DNA from: Candidatus Peribacteria bacterium
GTDB taxonomy: Bacteria > Patescibacteriota > Gracilibacteria > UBA1369 > UBA12463
Assembly (NCBI GenBank): GCA_943355055.1
Contig: CALREA010000013.1
Coordinates: 1-32,004, forward strand
DNA: 32,004 nucleotides
Direction of reading: 5' to 3'
Notes under the pieces: model-generated
What the model saw: only the letters and a program-made list of their open reading frames with translations
Told to the model about the DNA's origin: nothing
Database searches by the model: none
Shown here: in pieces, positions 16,281 to 25,692 of the stretch
Layout: each line of letters starts with the position of its first letter
Position numbering within the stretch: position 1 is the first letter of the stretch
Translations under genes and position numbers: made by a program

Positions 16281-17183
16281 TCAATCGCTCGGCCCATACA
16301 GCAGGTCACTGAACTCTCCTCGACCAAAACTATCCCGTAATTTATTCATAGCATTACGTTCAATTTGACGTATTCGCTCACGAGTTAAATCAAGAGCATC
16401 GCCAATATCCTGGAGAGTTGGAAGATCGTCAGTCTCATGCAGGCCGAGCCGCATAGTGAGAACCTGATACTCTCGATTATCCAAAGTAGCTCGAAGTTGT
16501 TCGCGAATGCGTCGGCCGACAACGGCCACGGAAAGTGAATTATCAACGGCGTTCTCAGGTGATGAAAAAGTATCGAGCAAGGTAAAATCTCCATCCTCAC
16601 CGATCGGAGTAGAAAGTGATACCATCTGGGTAGCGCGATAGTCATGAACGGTTTCTTCGAGTTCTCGAACAGGAACTCCGACAACATCGGAAACTTCCTG
16701 CATCGTAGGTTGACGACCCAGGCTGTCCGAAAGCGCAGAAGTGGCTTTCCCCAATCGATAATACTGTCGTTGCGTCGACAGAGGGAGACGAATAGGTTTT
16801 CCGGACGAATTCAAGGCACTGGCAATAGACTCACGTATCCACCAATAGGCGTACGTGGAAAATCGATTCCCCATCGAAGGGTCAAATTTTTCAACCGCCT
16901 TGAAGAGTCCGATATTTCCCTCTTGAATCAGATCCTGAAGCTCAAGTCCCCGATTGAGATATTTTTTTGCGATAGAGATAACTAGCCGGAGATTGGCGCA
17001 AATAAGCTGTTCTCGCGCTTGTGAATCCCCTGCTTGTACGCGACTACCCAGGTCTTTTTCCTCTTCAAATGTAAGGAGTTTGTATGAACCAACTTGTCTC
17101 ATGTAAAGCTGAAGAACCGCATCGGTAGTGCTATCCGGCGCAAAGCTGGGAATAGAGGGGGAAGGGTGGGGAGATAAGGGCAT
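16281..17183 (-). CDS. RpoD-like sigma-70 factor
   Basis: [97 protein letters not shown]. Start at MPLSPHPSP inferred from the -10/ATG spacing. Confidence 0.93.
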   Translation of the reverse strand: MPLSPHPSPSIPSFAPDSTTDAVLQLYMRQVGSYKLLTFEEEKDLGSRVQAGDSQAREQLICANLRLVISIAKKYLNRGLELQDLIQEGNIGLFKAVEKFDPSMGNRFSTYAYWWIRESIASALNSSGKPIRLPLSTQRQYYRLGKATSALSDSLGRQPTMQEVSDVVGVPVRELEETVHDYRATQMVSLSTPIGEDGDFTLLDTFSSPENAVDNSLSVAVVGRRIREQLRATLDNREYQVLTMRLGLHETDDLPTLQDIGDALDLTRERIRQIERNAMNKLRDSFGRGEFSDLLYGPSD

Positions 17184-17275
17184 AGAAGAATAATAACAGT
17201 AAATAGATGAATAACGGCGGCGAAATCTAGCAAATCCCACGTGAGCTGTAAAGTGTTTCGTGCTTAGCTTAAACG

Positions 17276-17968
17276 TTAATTGCCATGAGGGCCGCCCGTG
17301 GCTTTCTGAATAATATCCACGATCATACTCATCTTTTCCTCACTCCAGAACAGATGATTTCGGTAGCCCTCGGGTAGTGGCCTTTGCAGGCCGAGACTTC
17401 GTCCACCAATATGAGGCGGCAGTTGAATCGTTTCAAAATTTCCGGGAAGAATTTGCGCCTCGAGAGGGACGACACTATCCGATCCTCCACCCTGGACAAT
17501 AAGGAGGTGATGTGCGGCATCAAGTTCTTGTATACGTTCAACCGCCCGACGCATATATTCCGGACGCATCCGATAATGCGCCCCACACGCCATAAGCGGA
17601 GGGAGTAATGTCGGTGGCTCGACGGTAACTTCGGGATGCAGCGGACCCTCGATGAGGATGGCCATTGGGATATTTTCAAAATCCATCTCCAGTGCGGCAA
17701 GGAGAGCCGTATACGCCCCCAGAGAGCGTCCAACGAGCAGGACATTCGACTCGCCAAACTGTCGCACGCTATCGGCGATCACCTCGCGAATCATCGTTAC
17801 CGCCCTCAGGATGGAGAGACGGGGATCTTCTTTCATCGAGCTGACAGGTGTAGGGGCGATGGTTCGCAGAAACCGAGGATGCAGCTTCTCTCTCAGGGCC
17901 TGCTCTATTCCATCATCCTTTCCATCCATGAGCAGTCCTGCAACATTGATGATATCGACAGGTTTCAT
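17276..17968 (-). CDS. Alpha/beta-hydrolase-like protein
   Basis: [21 protein letters not shown] contains GxSx[20 protein letters not shown] and later NHLFW are compatible with acid/His positions. Confidence 0.6.
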   Translation of the reverse strand: MKPVDIINVAGLLMDGKDDGIEQALREKLHPRFLRTIAPTPVSSMKEDPRLSILRAVTMIREVIADSVRQFGESNVLLVGRSLGAYTALLAALEMDFENIPMAILIEGPLHPEVTVEPPTLLPPLMACGAHYRMRPEYMRRAVERIQELDAAHHLLIVQGGGSDSVVPLEAQILPGNFETIQLPPHIGGRSLGLQRPLPEGYRNHLFWSEEKMSMIVDIIQKATGGPHGN

Positions 17969-18061
17969 GGGAGCATTGTAGCATAAATTGGCATTTTACT
18001 CTAGGAAACAAGCTACGGCAGGGGTTATACTGCCAGGGTAGTATCATAACCAAACAAACAT

Positions 18062-18958
18062 TTGAAAAACGGCATAAAAATATCATTAACGATCATACTG
18101 ATAATCCTGATGGCATCGTCGGGCACGGCAGTAATGGCAAAATCGAAAAAGAACCAGAAGCAGATTGTGAAAAAAATGGCGCAACTCAAGACGCCATCAA
18201 AGGAATCGGTGACTCCCCCTGCGACATCGGCACCGCTTCCAGTTCCAGTACAGACAACGTGGTATCATCCGGGCGTATCAACAACCTGGCAATGGCAGCT
18301 TGCCGGTACCATCAATCCGAATTATTCGGTTGATGTGTACGATATAGATCTTTTCGACACGTCCAAAGAAATGATTGCACAGCTCAAGTCATCGGGGAAA
18401 AAAGTAGTATGTTATTTTTCCGCAGGGTCGAGCGAGGACTGGCGTTCGGATTTCACGCAGCTGGATGCGGTTTCTCTCGGCAAGCCGCTGGACGGATGGA
18501 AGGGTGAAAAATGGCTGGATATTCGCACGGGCAATGTGGTTAACTTCGCAATCTCTCGCCTCGATCTCGCGGTCGTAAAAGGTTGCGATGGCGTCGAGCC
18601 TGATAACGTCGATGGGTATGAAAATAAAACGGGCTTCAGTATAACCAGAGACGACCAGCTCATATTCAATCGTCGTATCGCCACCGAGGCACACAAAAGA
18701 GGCCTTGCCATAGCACTCAAAAACGCCGTCGATCTCGCCAGCGATCTGGTACATGATTTTGATCTCACGATCAACGAACAATGTCATACATATAACGAAT
18801 GCGATCAGTTGGCCGTATTCACGAAACAAGGTAAGCCGATTCTCAATGCTGAATACAAATTTACGTCAAAACTATGCGCCGAGTCGCAAAAGAGAAATAT
18901 CAGAACATTGATCCTCCCAAAAAATCTCAACGACTCAAGTCGTAAGAGTTGTGACTAA
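18062..18958 (+). CDS. GH114-like secreted glycoside hydrolase, copy 2 (paralogue of 14131-14889)
   Basis: TTG start, signal peptide; same GH114 motifs and identical C-terminus KSCD. Confidence 0.85.
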   Translation: MKNGIKISLTIILIILMASSGTAVMAKSKKNQKQIVKKMAQLKTPSKESVTPPATSAPLPVPVQTTWYHPGVSTTWQWQLAGTINPNYSVDVYDIDLFDTSKEMIAQLKSSGKKVVCYFSAGSSEDWRSDFTQLDAVSLGKPLDGWKGEKWLDIRTGNVVNFAISRLDLAVVKGCDGVEPDNVDGYENKTGFSITRDDQLIFNRRIATEAHKRGLAIALKNAVDLASDLVHDFDLTINEQCHTYNECDQLAVFTKQGKPILNAEYKFTSKLCAESQKRNIRTLILPKNLNDSSRKSCD

Positions 18959-18979
18959 ATAATACGTTATATTTTTCAC

Positions 18980-19546
18980 ATGAAAATCACCTCAGCCACA
19001 TTTGTAAAAAGCATCACCGGCCTCGATCATACGTTGTCTGACGGTACGCCGCAGGTGGCATTCATTGGCCGTTCGAATGTCGGTAAGTCCAGCACGATCA
19101 ACTCATTTGCCAAACAAAAAGGCCTCGCGAGAGCCAGCTCCTCCCCCGGCCGCACCAAAGAAATAAATATCTTCCTCATCAATAAATCATTCTACCTGGT
19201 CGATCTCCCGGGGTATGGATTCGCCAAGGGTTCGCGCGCGGGTATCGACAAATTCCAAGATCTCGCCTACTGGTATCTGCTCGAATCCCCCTACAAACAA
19301 AAAAAAGTCATCCTCATCATCGATGCCAATGTCGGCCCGACAGGTGATGATTTGGAGATGCTCTACGGTTTGGAAATGCAAAAAAAGAGCATCGTCATCG
19401 TGGCAAACAAGGTCGACAAACTCAAAAAATCCGAATATGTAAAACAGTTCAGAATGATCACAGGAAAAATCAGAGGCCATAAACTCATCCCCTACTCCGC
19501 GGAAAAAGGCATCGGAGTCAGCGAACTTGCCCGCGAGATCGTATGA
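18980..19546 (+). CDS. engB: Ribosome biogenesis GTP-binding protein EngB/YsxC
   Basis: FIGRSNVGKSSTIN, SSPGRTKEINIF, LVDLPGYGFAKG, VANKVDKLKKSE. Confidence 0.95.
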   Translation: MKITSATFVKSITGLDHTLSDGTPQVAFIGRSNVGKSSTINSFAKQKGLARASSSPGRTKEINIFLINKSFYLVDLPGYGFAKGSRAGIDKFQDLAYWYLLESPYKQKKVILIIDANVGPTGDDLEMLYGLEMQKKSIVIVANKVDKLKKSEYVKQFRMITGKIRGHKLIPYSAEKGIGVSELAREIV

Positions 19547-19608
19547 TGGGACATAAACATCCGCGAGAGAATCTTTACTCAAAACTTTTTTCTTGATACA
19601 CTTCAGAC

Positions 19609-20052
19609 ATGAAAAACAATTCAAAAAACGCCATTCTCGGACTCGTCTGCCTTGTGGTTATCGCGGGTATCGCTTTTGAAGCGAAGACCATTATGAAGCC
19701 GGGAATCTACGACGAATTCACGCAGTGTCTTTCAGCAAAAGGTACGAAATTCTACGGCGCGTTCTGGTGTTCCCATTGCCAGAATCAGAAAGCGCTTTTC
19801 GGAAAATCAGCAAAACTTCTCCCGTACATAGAATGTTCCACGCCCAACGGACAGGGCGTGCTTCCCGTATGCCAGGAGAAGAAAATCCAAGGCTATCCGA
19901 CATGGGTATTTGCTGACGGCACGCGTCTCAGCGGAGAAGTAGCTCTCCAGACGCTCTCTAGCAAGACAACGTGCAAATTGCCGGAAGGCGCGCCAAAACC
20001 CGCCGAAGAGGCACCAGCACCAATTCCGCCGATGGCAGTACCGGTATCATAA
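19609..20052 (+). CDS. Thioredoxin-fold protein with N-terminal TM and WCSHC motif
   Basis: YGAFWCSHCQNQKALFG ... IQGYPTWVFADGTRLSGE, as in VKOR-associated thioredoxin domains. Confidence 0.85.
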   Translation: MKNNSKNAILGLVCLVVIAGIAFEAKTIMKPGIYDEFTQCLSAKGTKFYGAFWCSHCQNQKALFGKSAKLLPYIECSTPNGQGVLPVCQEKKIQGYPTWVFADGTRLSGEVALQTLSSKTTCKLPEGAPKPAEEAPAPIPPMAVPVS

Positions 20053-20061
20053 TAAAATATC

Positions 20062-20601
20062 ATGCCCCCTGTCGACATCATCAACAAGCTCCTCGCGCTC
20101 GCCACCATCGGTGGTCAAGTATTTATCATTGCGGGTGCGATATATGCTTTTGTACAAAGAAGAAAAGTACATGATAGTATCATCCAATTCTTTGCCCGCA
20201 ATGCGATGTTTTTTTCATTCATTATTCTTCTGACCGCCATGGTAGGCAGCCTCGTCTACTCCGGATTGATCGGCTACGCCCCCTGCGATTTATGCTGGTA
20301 TCAGCGAATATTCAGCTACCCGAGCGTCTTCATGCTTGGCATGGGAATGGTTCGGCGTGAACACAAAATCATCGACTACGTCCTCATGTTATCCATCATC
20401 GGCAGTATCATCTCTCTGTATCACAACTACATCACCTTTGGCGGCGAGAGCTTCCTCCCGTGTCCTGCTAATGGTGTATCGTGCACCAAGCTTTACGTCT
20501 ATGAATTTGGCTATGTCAGCATCCCTATGATGATGCTCACAGCATTCGCGCTCACGATCTTCCTGCTCGTTATTCAGAAAAAGTTTACGTCCGTGAAGTA
20601 A
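20062..20601 (+). CDS. DsbB/BdbC-family disulfide bond formation protein
   Basis: Four-TM topology with APCDLCWYQRIFSYPSV and second Cys pair CPANGVSCTK. Confidence 0.92.
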   Translation: MPPVDIINKLLALATIGGQVFIIAGAIYAFVQRRKVHDSIIQFFARNAMFFSFIILLTAMVGSLVYSGLIGYAPCDLCWYQRIFSYPSVFMLGMGMVRREHKIIDYVLMLSIIGSIISLYHNYITFGGESFLPCPANGVSCTKLYVYEFGYVSIPMMMLTAFALTIFLLVIQKKFTSVK

Positions 20602-21166
20602 CTTTTTTCAGCATCCTCTTCACCAAAAACACCGGTAGGCCGATGACATTATTGTAGTCTCCACGAATTTTCGTAATCATTTTTCCACCCTCACCCTCGA
20701 TGGAAAAAGCCCCGGAAATATGGAGCGCATCTTTTTGATGTGCCAGCAAATCCACCTCGGCGACACTCATTTTTTTAATCCGCAAATCCGTCACGGCATA
20801 ATCAACCGCCTTCTTCACGACCAGACCTTTCTCGTTAGTCTTCACCACGGCGACACCAGTGTATACTTTGATCACACACCCACTCATTGACCGAATCAAT
20901 CGTCGAGCATCTGCAATCGACACCGGCTTGCCAATTTTCACACCCCGACACGTAATAAAGGTGTCCGCCCCGACAATCACACTATTCGGAAATTTCCCAG
21001 CCACATGCATCGCCTTCCCCAGAGCCAGAAACTGCGCCAATCTCCACGACGCTCGATACGCGTTCATATTCTCATGATACCCGCTCGCGCAGGACTCAAA
21101 GGGCTTCCCGAGCTCTTTCATCAGCTCTCTGCGTGCCGGCGACCGTGATGCGAGAATAAGTTTCAT
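20585..21166 (-). CDS. maf: Maf-family nucleotide pyrophosphatase
   Basis: MKLILASRSPARRELMKELG, VIVGADTFI, DARRLIRSMSG, GDYNNVIGLPV. Confidence 0.93.
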   Translation of the reverse strand: MKLILASRSPARRELMKELGKPFESCASGYHENMNAYRASWRLAQFLALGKAMHVAGKFPNSVIVGADTFITCRGVKIGKPVSIADARRLIRSMSGCVIKVYTGVAVVKTNEKGLVVKKAVDYAVTDLRIKKMSVAEVDLLAHQKDALHISGAFSIEGEGGKMITKIRGDYNNVIGLPVFLVKRMLKKVTSRT

Positions 21167-21210
21167 GGGAAAAGTATAACCTACAAAGCTGGATTTTGAC
21201 AGGAAAAATT

Positions 21211-21234
21211 ATTGTGCTTTTAATTGTGCTTTTA
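21211..21234. repeat. Tandem 12-bp repeat upstream of MazF-like gene
   Basis: ATTGTGCTTTTA ATTGTGCTTTTA, two exact copies. Confidence 0.7.
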
Positions 21235-21316
21235 TAGGGAAACTGTCAGAAATTATTCAACAAAAATTCAATAAAATTTCAGAATTTTGTTAATACTGAG
21301 GCGTAGAGTGATAGAT

Positions 21317-21706
21317 ATGAATAATCGATTTTTTGAATGGATTGGCTTAAAGAAAAAATTAAATGACAAAAATGATATCGTGCCGCACGTCAACGAGGGC
21401 GATATTTGGTGGATAAGCGTAGGTGAGAATATTGGGAGAGAAATAAATGGAAAAAGCCGAAAGTTCTCGCGACCGGTAATCATATTTAAAAAACTAGCTC
21501 ATGGGTTTTATTTTGTCATCCCGGCAAGTACGCAAATTAAAAACAGCTCATGGTATATCTATTATCAATGCCAATCAATAGAAGCCGTTGCATGCCTTCA
21601 TCAGGCAAGGGCAGTAGATCATAGACGATTACTCGAGAGAATGGGAGAGTTGGACAGTAACGATTTTGGAAGAATAAGGGATGGATTTATAAAATTATAC
21701 ACCTAA
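21317..21706 (+). CDS. PemK/MazF-family toxin-like protein
   Basis: VNEGDIWWISVGENIGREINGKSRKFSRPVIIFKKLAHGFYFVIPASTQIK...QARAVDHRRLLERMGEL. Confidence 0.82.
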   Translation: MNNRFFEWIGLKKKLNDKNDIVPHVNEGDIWWISVGENIGREINGKSRKFSRPVIIFKKLAHGFYFVIPASTQIKNSSWYIYYQCQSIEAVACLHQARAVDHRRLLERMGELDSNDFGRIRDGFIKLYT

Positions 21707-21712
21707 AATTTG

Positions 21713-21734
21713 CCCCACCTCTTGCGAGGTGGGG
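21713..21734 (+). terminator. GC-rich hairpin 3' of the MazF-like gene
   Basis: CCCCACCTC-TTGC-GAGGTGGGG; no strong T tract. Confidence 0.45.
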
Positions 21735-21789
21735 TCGCGGGGAATCCCGAATAGGAACCAATTATAGCAGAAATCGTATTTCACCACAA

Positions 21790-21823
21790 CAAAAAAGAGC
21801 CCCCATTGCTGAGAGCTCCTTTC
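21790..21823 (-). terminator. Rho-independent terminator of the RRM gene
   Basis: Minus strand AAAGGAGCTC ... GGGCTCTTTTTT stem (with G-T pairs) plus T tract. Confidence 0.6.
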
Positions 21824-21855
21824 GTACATTCAAGATTGAACGTCGCTCGAGAAGA

Positions 21856-22164
21856 CTACCAAGATGGTCTGTCTTCACGTGGTGAGAATGAACGTCGTGG
21901 ACGGTCAGTTCGTGGTTCCATAGGACGAGCCTCGTTAACAACGAGCTTACGACCCTGCTGGTCATTGCCATTGAACATAGAGATAGCGGCCTGAGCCTCT
22001 TCTTCTGTGACCATTTCAACGAAGCCGAAGCCCTTTGAACGACCACTCATTCTGTCCATGATGATTGCTGCTGTTTCGACGTTACCTGCTGCTGAGAAGA
22101 GTTCTCGGAGAGAATCTTCAGTTGCTGAAAACGGAAGGTTTCCAACGTATAGTTTTTTTGCCAT
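21856..22164 (-). CDS. RRM-domain RNA-binding protein
   Basis: KLYVGNLPFSATEDSLRELFSAAG (RNP2) and GRSKGFGFVEM (RNP1). Confidence 0.95.
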   Translation of the reverse strand: MAKKLYVGNLPFSATEDSLRELFSAAGNVETAAIIMDRMSGRSKGFGFVEMVTEEEAQAAISMFNGNDQQGRKLVVNEARPMEPRTDRPRRSFSPREDRPSW

Positions 22165-22450
22165 ATAAATATAATTATGCTTCTTTAAATAAATTGTTTC
22201 GTAAGACGACCTCTTTTCCCTAGCGCCTTTGGACTTCTTGATCCTTAATTATTGGACCCTACCCACTTGCGCGAGAGAAGAGAAGCTTATGCGTGCTGAC
22301 CTATGAGAAAACTTACGGACCCAAGGTACGCTTATAGACCATTAAAGTCAAACAAATCCAGGATTCCAGCTTTGTATGTTTTGCCCTACAGCTTCGGGCT
22401 TTTAGGGACATTGTGGAGATTCCTGAAGTCATATGATAAGCTGAAAAAGT

Positions 22451-22930
22451 ATGCACAAAAAGCTAACCAAAAAAGTACTAAAGGCGATCGAGTCGTGGAT
22501 TGGGATAAGGCTGAACCTGAGGCAGAGGTATCGAATAATCGTACGGTCGCAGCCTCGAGCACATAGAAAAATTAAGTTTACTCAGGAGAAAAAACTCGCC
22601 AAGGCTCACTTCGCAAAACGTCTCTCGGAGATTTCAAACACGCACGCTATTTCATACAACAAATTTCGCCTCTCCAGCGCGAAAACCCGTTGGGGGTCGT
22701 GCAGCAGAAAAAGAAATATTAATCTCAACTGGAGGCTGATTTTCGCCCCACCTGGAATTCTCGACTATGTTATTATGCATGAGCTCTCCCACCTCACGCA
22801 TATGAATCACTCCAAGGCATTTTGGGCCCACGTAGAGAGGATGATGCCGGATTACAAAACGCACCGAGCATGGCTGAAAAAAAACGGAAGATTGCTTTCG
22901 AGAGCGACGAATAAAATACAAATCCATTGA
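22451..22930 (+). CDS. YgjP/M48-like metallopeptidase, short N-terminus
   Basis: KTRWGSCSRKRNINLNWRLIFAPPGILDYVIMHELSHLTHMNHSKAFWAHVERMMPDYK. Confidence 0.88.
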   Translation: MHKKLTKKVLKAIESWIGIRLNLRQRYRIIVRSQPRAHRKIKFTQEKKLAKAHFAKRLSEISNTHAISYNKFRLSSAKTRWGSCSRKRNINLNWRLIFAPPGILDYVIMHELSHLTHMNHSKAFWAHVERMMPDYKTHRAWLKKNGRLLSRATNKIQIH

Positions 22931-22939
22931 TCTGATTCT

Positions 22940-23575
22940 ATGCCTCAAATCCTTTCCGCTCTCAATTATTTTAATCATATTTTGATTCCATATATTTTAA
23001 CGTTTGAGCACGTGGGATTGGCATTTTCGGTAACGGTATGCGTCGTCGCGTTACTTGAATGTTTTCCGGTTATCGGATATTTGATGCCGGGAATGGTGAT
23101 GCTCTATGGCGCGGCGGCCTTTGCGCTGCGACAAGATCTCGTACCGAGCTACATTATTTTTATGGCGATAGGGAGTTTTTTGGCGGATATAATGAGCTAT
23201 TATATGGGAAAAAGAGGAGATGTTATGATGATGAAGCATGTAGAGAAAAGGAAAGAAGTGGTTGAAAAAATTCACGGTTTTTTACGAAAATATGGAGCAG
23301 CCGGAATTATTATTGGTAAAAATATCGGAGTCATTCGCCCAATGATCTCATTGATAGTGGGTACATCAGATATGAGCCTTCGAAAATTTCTGATGACTTC
23401 ATGGATCGCCTCGGTTATTTGGCCTTTTCAGTATCTTATCTCCGTATATTACATCAAGAAATACGGCGGCCCGATAGGAGTATTCGTACAGCGTTTTTGG
23501 ATCGTGCTCCTGGTAATAGTTCTCGCATATTGCGTGATAATCTGGCTGAAGAAACGGATGTTACACAAGAAATAA
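22940..23575 (+). CDS. DedA-family (VTT) membrane protein
   Basis: ECFPVIGYLMPGMVMLYGAAAFA ... FLADIMSYYMGKRGD ... KYGAAGIIIGKNIGVIRPMISLIVG. Confidence 0.88.
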   Translation: MPQILSALNYFNHILIPYILTFEHVGLAFSVTVCVVALLECFPVIGYLMPGMVMLYGAAAFALRQDLVPSYIIFMAIGSFLADIMSYYMGKRGDVMMMKHVEKRKEVVEKIHGFLRKYGAAGIIIGKNIGVIRPMISLIVGTSDMSLRKFLMTSWIASVIWPFQYLISVYYIKKYGGPIGVFVQRFWIVLLVIVLAYCVIIWLKKRMLHKK

Positions 23576-24415
23576 AATTAATACGCCGAAGGCGATGCGG
23601 TACCAGGCAAATCCGCGGAATGAATGCGTGCCAATAAATCGAATAAACGTTTTTACCGCCACGAGAGCAGAGAAAAAAGCGACGATAAATCCAACCGCAA
23701 AAACAGGAACATCGCTCGAGCTAATACTTCCTGCGCTTTTGAGTAAATCATATCCCGTCGCAGCGAGCATCGTTGGAATAGCCAAGAAGAAAGAATATTC
23801 CGTCGCCGTTTTGCGATCAAGTTTCGTAAGCATACCCCCAATAATCGTCGAACCGGACCTAGAAACGCCAGGTATAAGCGCCAAAACCTGCGCCACGCCA
23901 ATCCACATCGCTTGAGGATATGTCACGCGCTGAACAGCATTTTCCGCAGGAGTACTTGTAGCTTTTCTTCGTAGAAACGCCTCCACTCCCAAGATAACAA
24001 TACCTCCACCGATAAGCGATAGCGCGACAATGGAAGGAGTAAATAAATGGGCCTTGATGTATGTGTGTGCCGCCAATCCGACCACAGCCGCCGGCAAAAA
24101 ACTCACGAATACTTTCATCCAGAACTGCACCCAGCCAGCCGAAAAATCCGGCTCAGCAGACGTCCCAGCAGGGACGCTCCTTGGGAGTTTGTCCCTTGGG
24201 GGGAAGATCTTTTTTTTATACAACCACACCACCGACAAAATCGCCCCTAATTGAATAAATATCTCAAAGGTCTGTGCCGCAGGTCCATTGAATCTCAGTA
24301 AATCCCCCGCCACAATCAAATGCCCCGTCGACGATATCGGCAGAAACTCCGTCACGCCCTCCACGACACCCAGTATTATCGCCTTTCCTATCTCAACAAG
24401 TGAAAAATCAATCAT
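23561..24415 (-). CDS. uppP: Undecaprenyl-diphosphatase
   Basis: GVVEGVTEFLPISSTGHLIVAGDLL and LALIPGVSRSGSTIIGGML. Confidence 0.95.
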   Translation of the reverse strand: MIDFSLVEIGKAIILGVVEGVTEFLPISSTGHLIVAGDLLRFNGPAAQTFEIFIQLGAILSVVWLYKKKIFPPRDKLPRSVPAGTSAEPDFSAGWVQFWMKVFVSFLPAAVVGLAAHTYIKAHLFTPSIVALSLIGGGIVILGVEAFLRRKATSTPAENAVQRVTYPQAMWIGVAQVLALIPGVSRSGSTIIGGMLTKLDRKTATEYSFFLAIPTMLAATGYDLLKSAGSISSSDVPVFAVGFIVAFFSALVAVKTFIRFIGTHSFRGFAWYRIAFGVLILFLV

Positions 24416-24433
24416 GGACGTATCCTACAGGAT

Positions 24434-25294
24434 TTACGTCTCAGGAAGAAGTTTTTTTTGCGCAGCAATTGCCGCAATTTGGTCTTTGTACTTGGTCGAA
24501 AATTCAGTCAGGTCGAGGATGGAGGCTTTCATCATGACGCCATGCATCCAGCTCTGGTGCTCGGGAGATGGGTAGGCGATATGTTTTGCTACGTCGAATG
24601 GATGATTGAGGTCCATTGTCGCCCTAGTGCGCTTGGTGACAATCTGAATTTCGGTTATGAGGGTATCTGCGAGATTACCTTTTATGGCATATGGTCGTAT
24701 CCAATTCGTATTGATGCCGCGAAACGGAGATGCGTATTTTTTTGACCTGTCTCCTGGATAATAAAAACCACGTGCCGCGAAGAGGCGAAGATCAAGTAGT
24801 TCAGGGAGCCGATGGTGCAGACGATAAACAGTACTGTATAAATCGGCAATGCTCGGAGTTACATATCGTAAACGTGAAATATCACCCACAAGAAATTTAT
24901 CTGCCTTTATGGATAATTTATGAGCAAGTCTCTCTGGCGATTTAATACCACCGTCTTCAAGCCAACATACGTAACCATCATCGATATCTCTACCGGCATT
25001 AAGGGCTAATTGTCGCACGCGCTTACGATGCTCTAGTGTAATGATTCTATTCGGCAGTTCCGGAACATCAAAAGCTGTGCTCTCGTCAGGTTCCCATGTT
25101 CGCACGCCTTGCATGATGGCAGATATGAAGTCGCGAACCGTTTGTTGAAGGGCCTCGAGCCTCTCTTTAAGTTCTCCATTCTCGCCCTGAATGCTTGCAT
25201 CCATCTCTCGCATGAGGTGCACATCACCCTCCCTCGCCCTAGTGACGTTTGGAGGAATACGTTCGAGAAGATCATTGAGATAATTCGGTGTCAT
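24434..25294 (-). CDS. Candidate divergent RelA/SpoT nucleotidyltransferase-like protein
   Basis: Motif order KADKF..GDISRLRYV ... YASPFRGINTNWI ... TEIQIVTKRTRATMDLNHPF resembles DxxxxR, YRxxH and EIQIRT motifs. Confidence 0.5.
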   Translation of the reverse strand: MTPNYLNDLLERIPPNVTRAREGDVHLMREMDASIQGENGELKERLEALQQTVRDFISAIMQGVRTWEPDESTAFDVPELPNRIITLEHRKRVRQLALNAGRDIDDGYVCWLEDGGIKSPERLAHKLSIKADKFLVGDISRLRYVTPSIADLYSTVYRLHHRLPELLDLRLFAARGFYYPGDRSKKYASPFRGINTNWIRPYAIKGNLADTLITEIQIVTKRTRATMDLNHPFDVAKHIAYPSPEHQSWMHGVMMKASILDLTEFSTKYKDQIAAIAAQKKLLPET

Positions 25295-25334
25295 AAAGCT
25301 GATTTGTGAAAATAGGCAGTGACGTCAGAGAACC

Positions 25335-25363
25335 ACAATAGAACAATACTATATATATGTCAA
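25335..25363 (-). promoter_or_regulatory. Sigma70-type promoter of 24434-25294
   Basis: Minus strand TTGACA (25363-25358), 17-nt spacer, TATTGT (25340-25335). Confidence 0.65.
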
Positions 25364-25562
25364 GTATTGAAGCTGAGCAAAGCTGGAAATTCGGCACGAG
25401 GCGGTGTGCCTTTGAGGAGGTATATATAGATTCCTTATATATTTACTATATAAAACATATACCATCATAAAAAGTATCCCCGCCCGGGCTACACTCCAGT
25501 CAGTATTTTTCCTAGTCAGCTACGAGGAAATGCGTTACAATCCGGCCTGCAAGCCAGCGCGC

Positions 25563-25655
25563 GGAGAGATACCCAAGTGGCTGAAGGGGCGGGATTGCTA
25601 ATCCTGTAGTAGGGTTTCGACCCTAGCGAGAGTTCGAATCTCTCTCTCTCCGCCA
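25563..25655 (+). tRNA. tRNA-Ser(GCT)
   Basis: GGAGAGA/TCTCTCC acceptor, long variable arm, GTTCGAATC, anticodon GCT at 25597-25599, encoded CCA. Confidence 0.95.
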
Positions 25656-25692
25656 GTAGACACGCAGTGTCGGATTTTGTTCCCGATTTTCA

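Noticed and set aside
22303-22566. 87-aa ORF before the YgjP-like gene
   Set aside because: Overlaps the better-supported YgjP-like frame by over 100 bp, with no recognisable domain; could be non-coding leader.
20585-23575. Short convergent overlaps dsbB/maf (20585-20601) and dedA/uppP (23561-23575)
   Set aside because: Ordinary for compact genomes; no sign of special regulation.
25387-25402. AATTCGGCACGAGG, identical to a classic cDNA-library EcoRI adaptor
   Set aside because: Short match within genomic intergenic sequence that continues naturally as a GGCAC/GTGCC hairpin; contamination is unlikely but reads could be checked.
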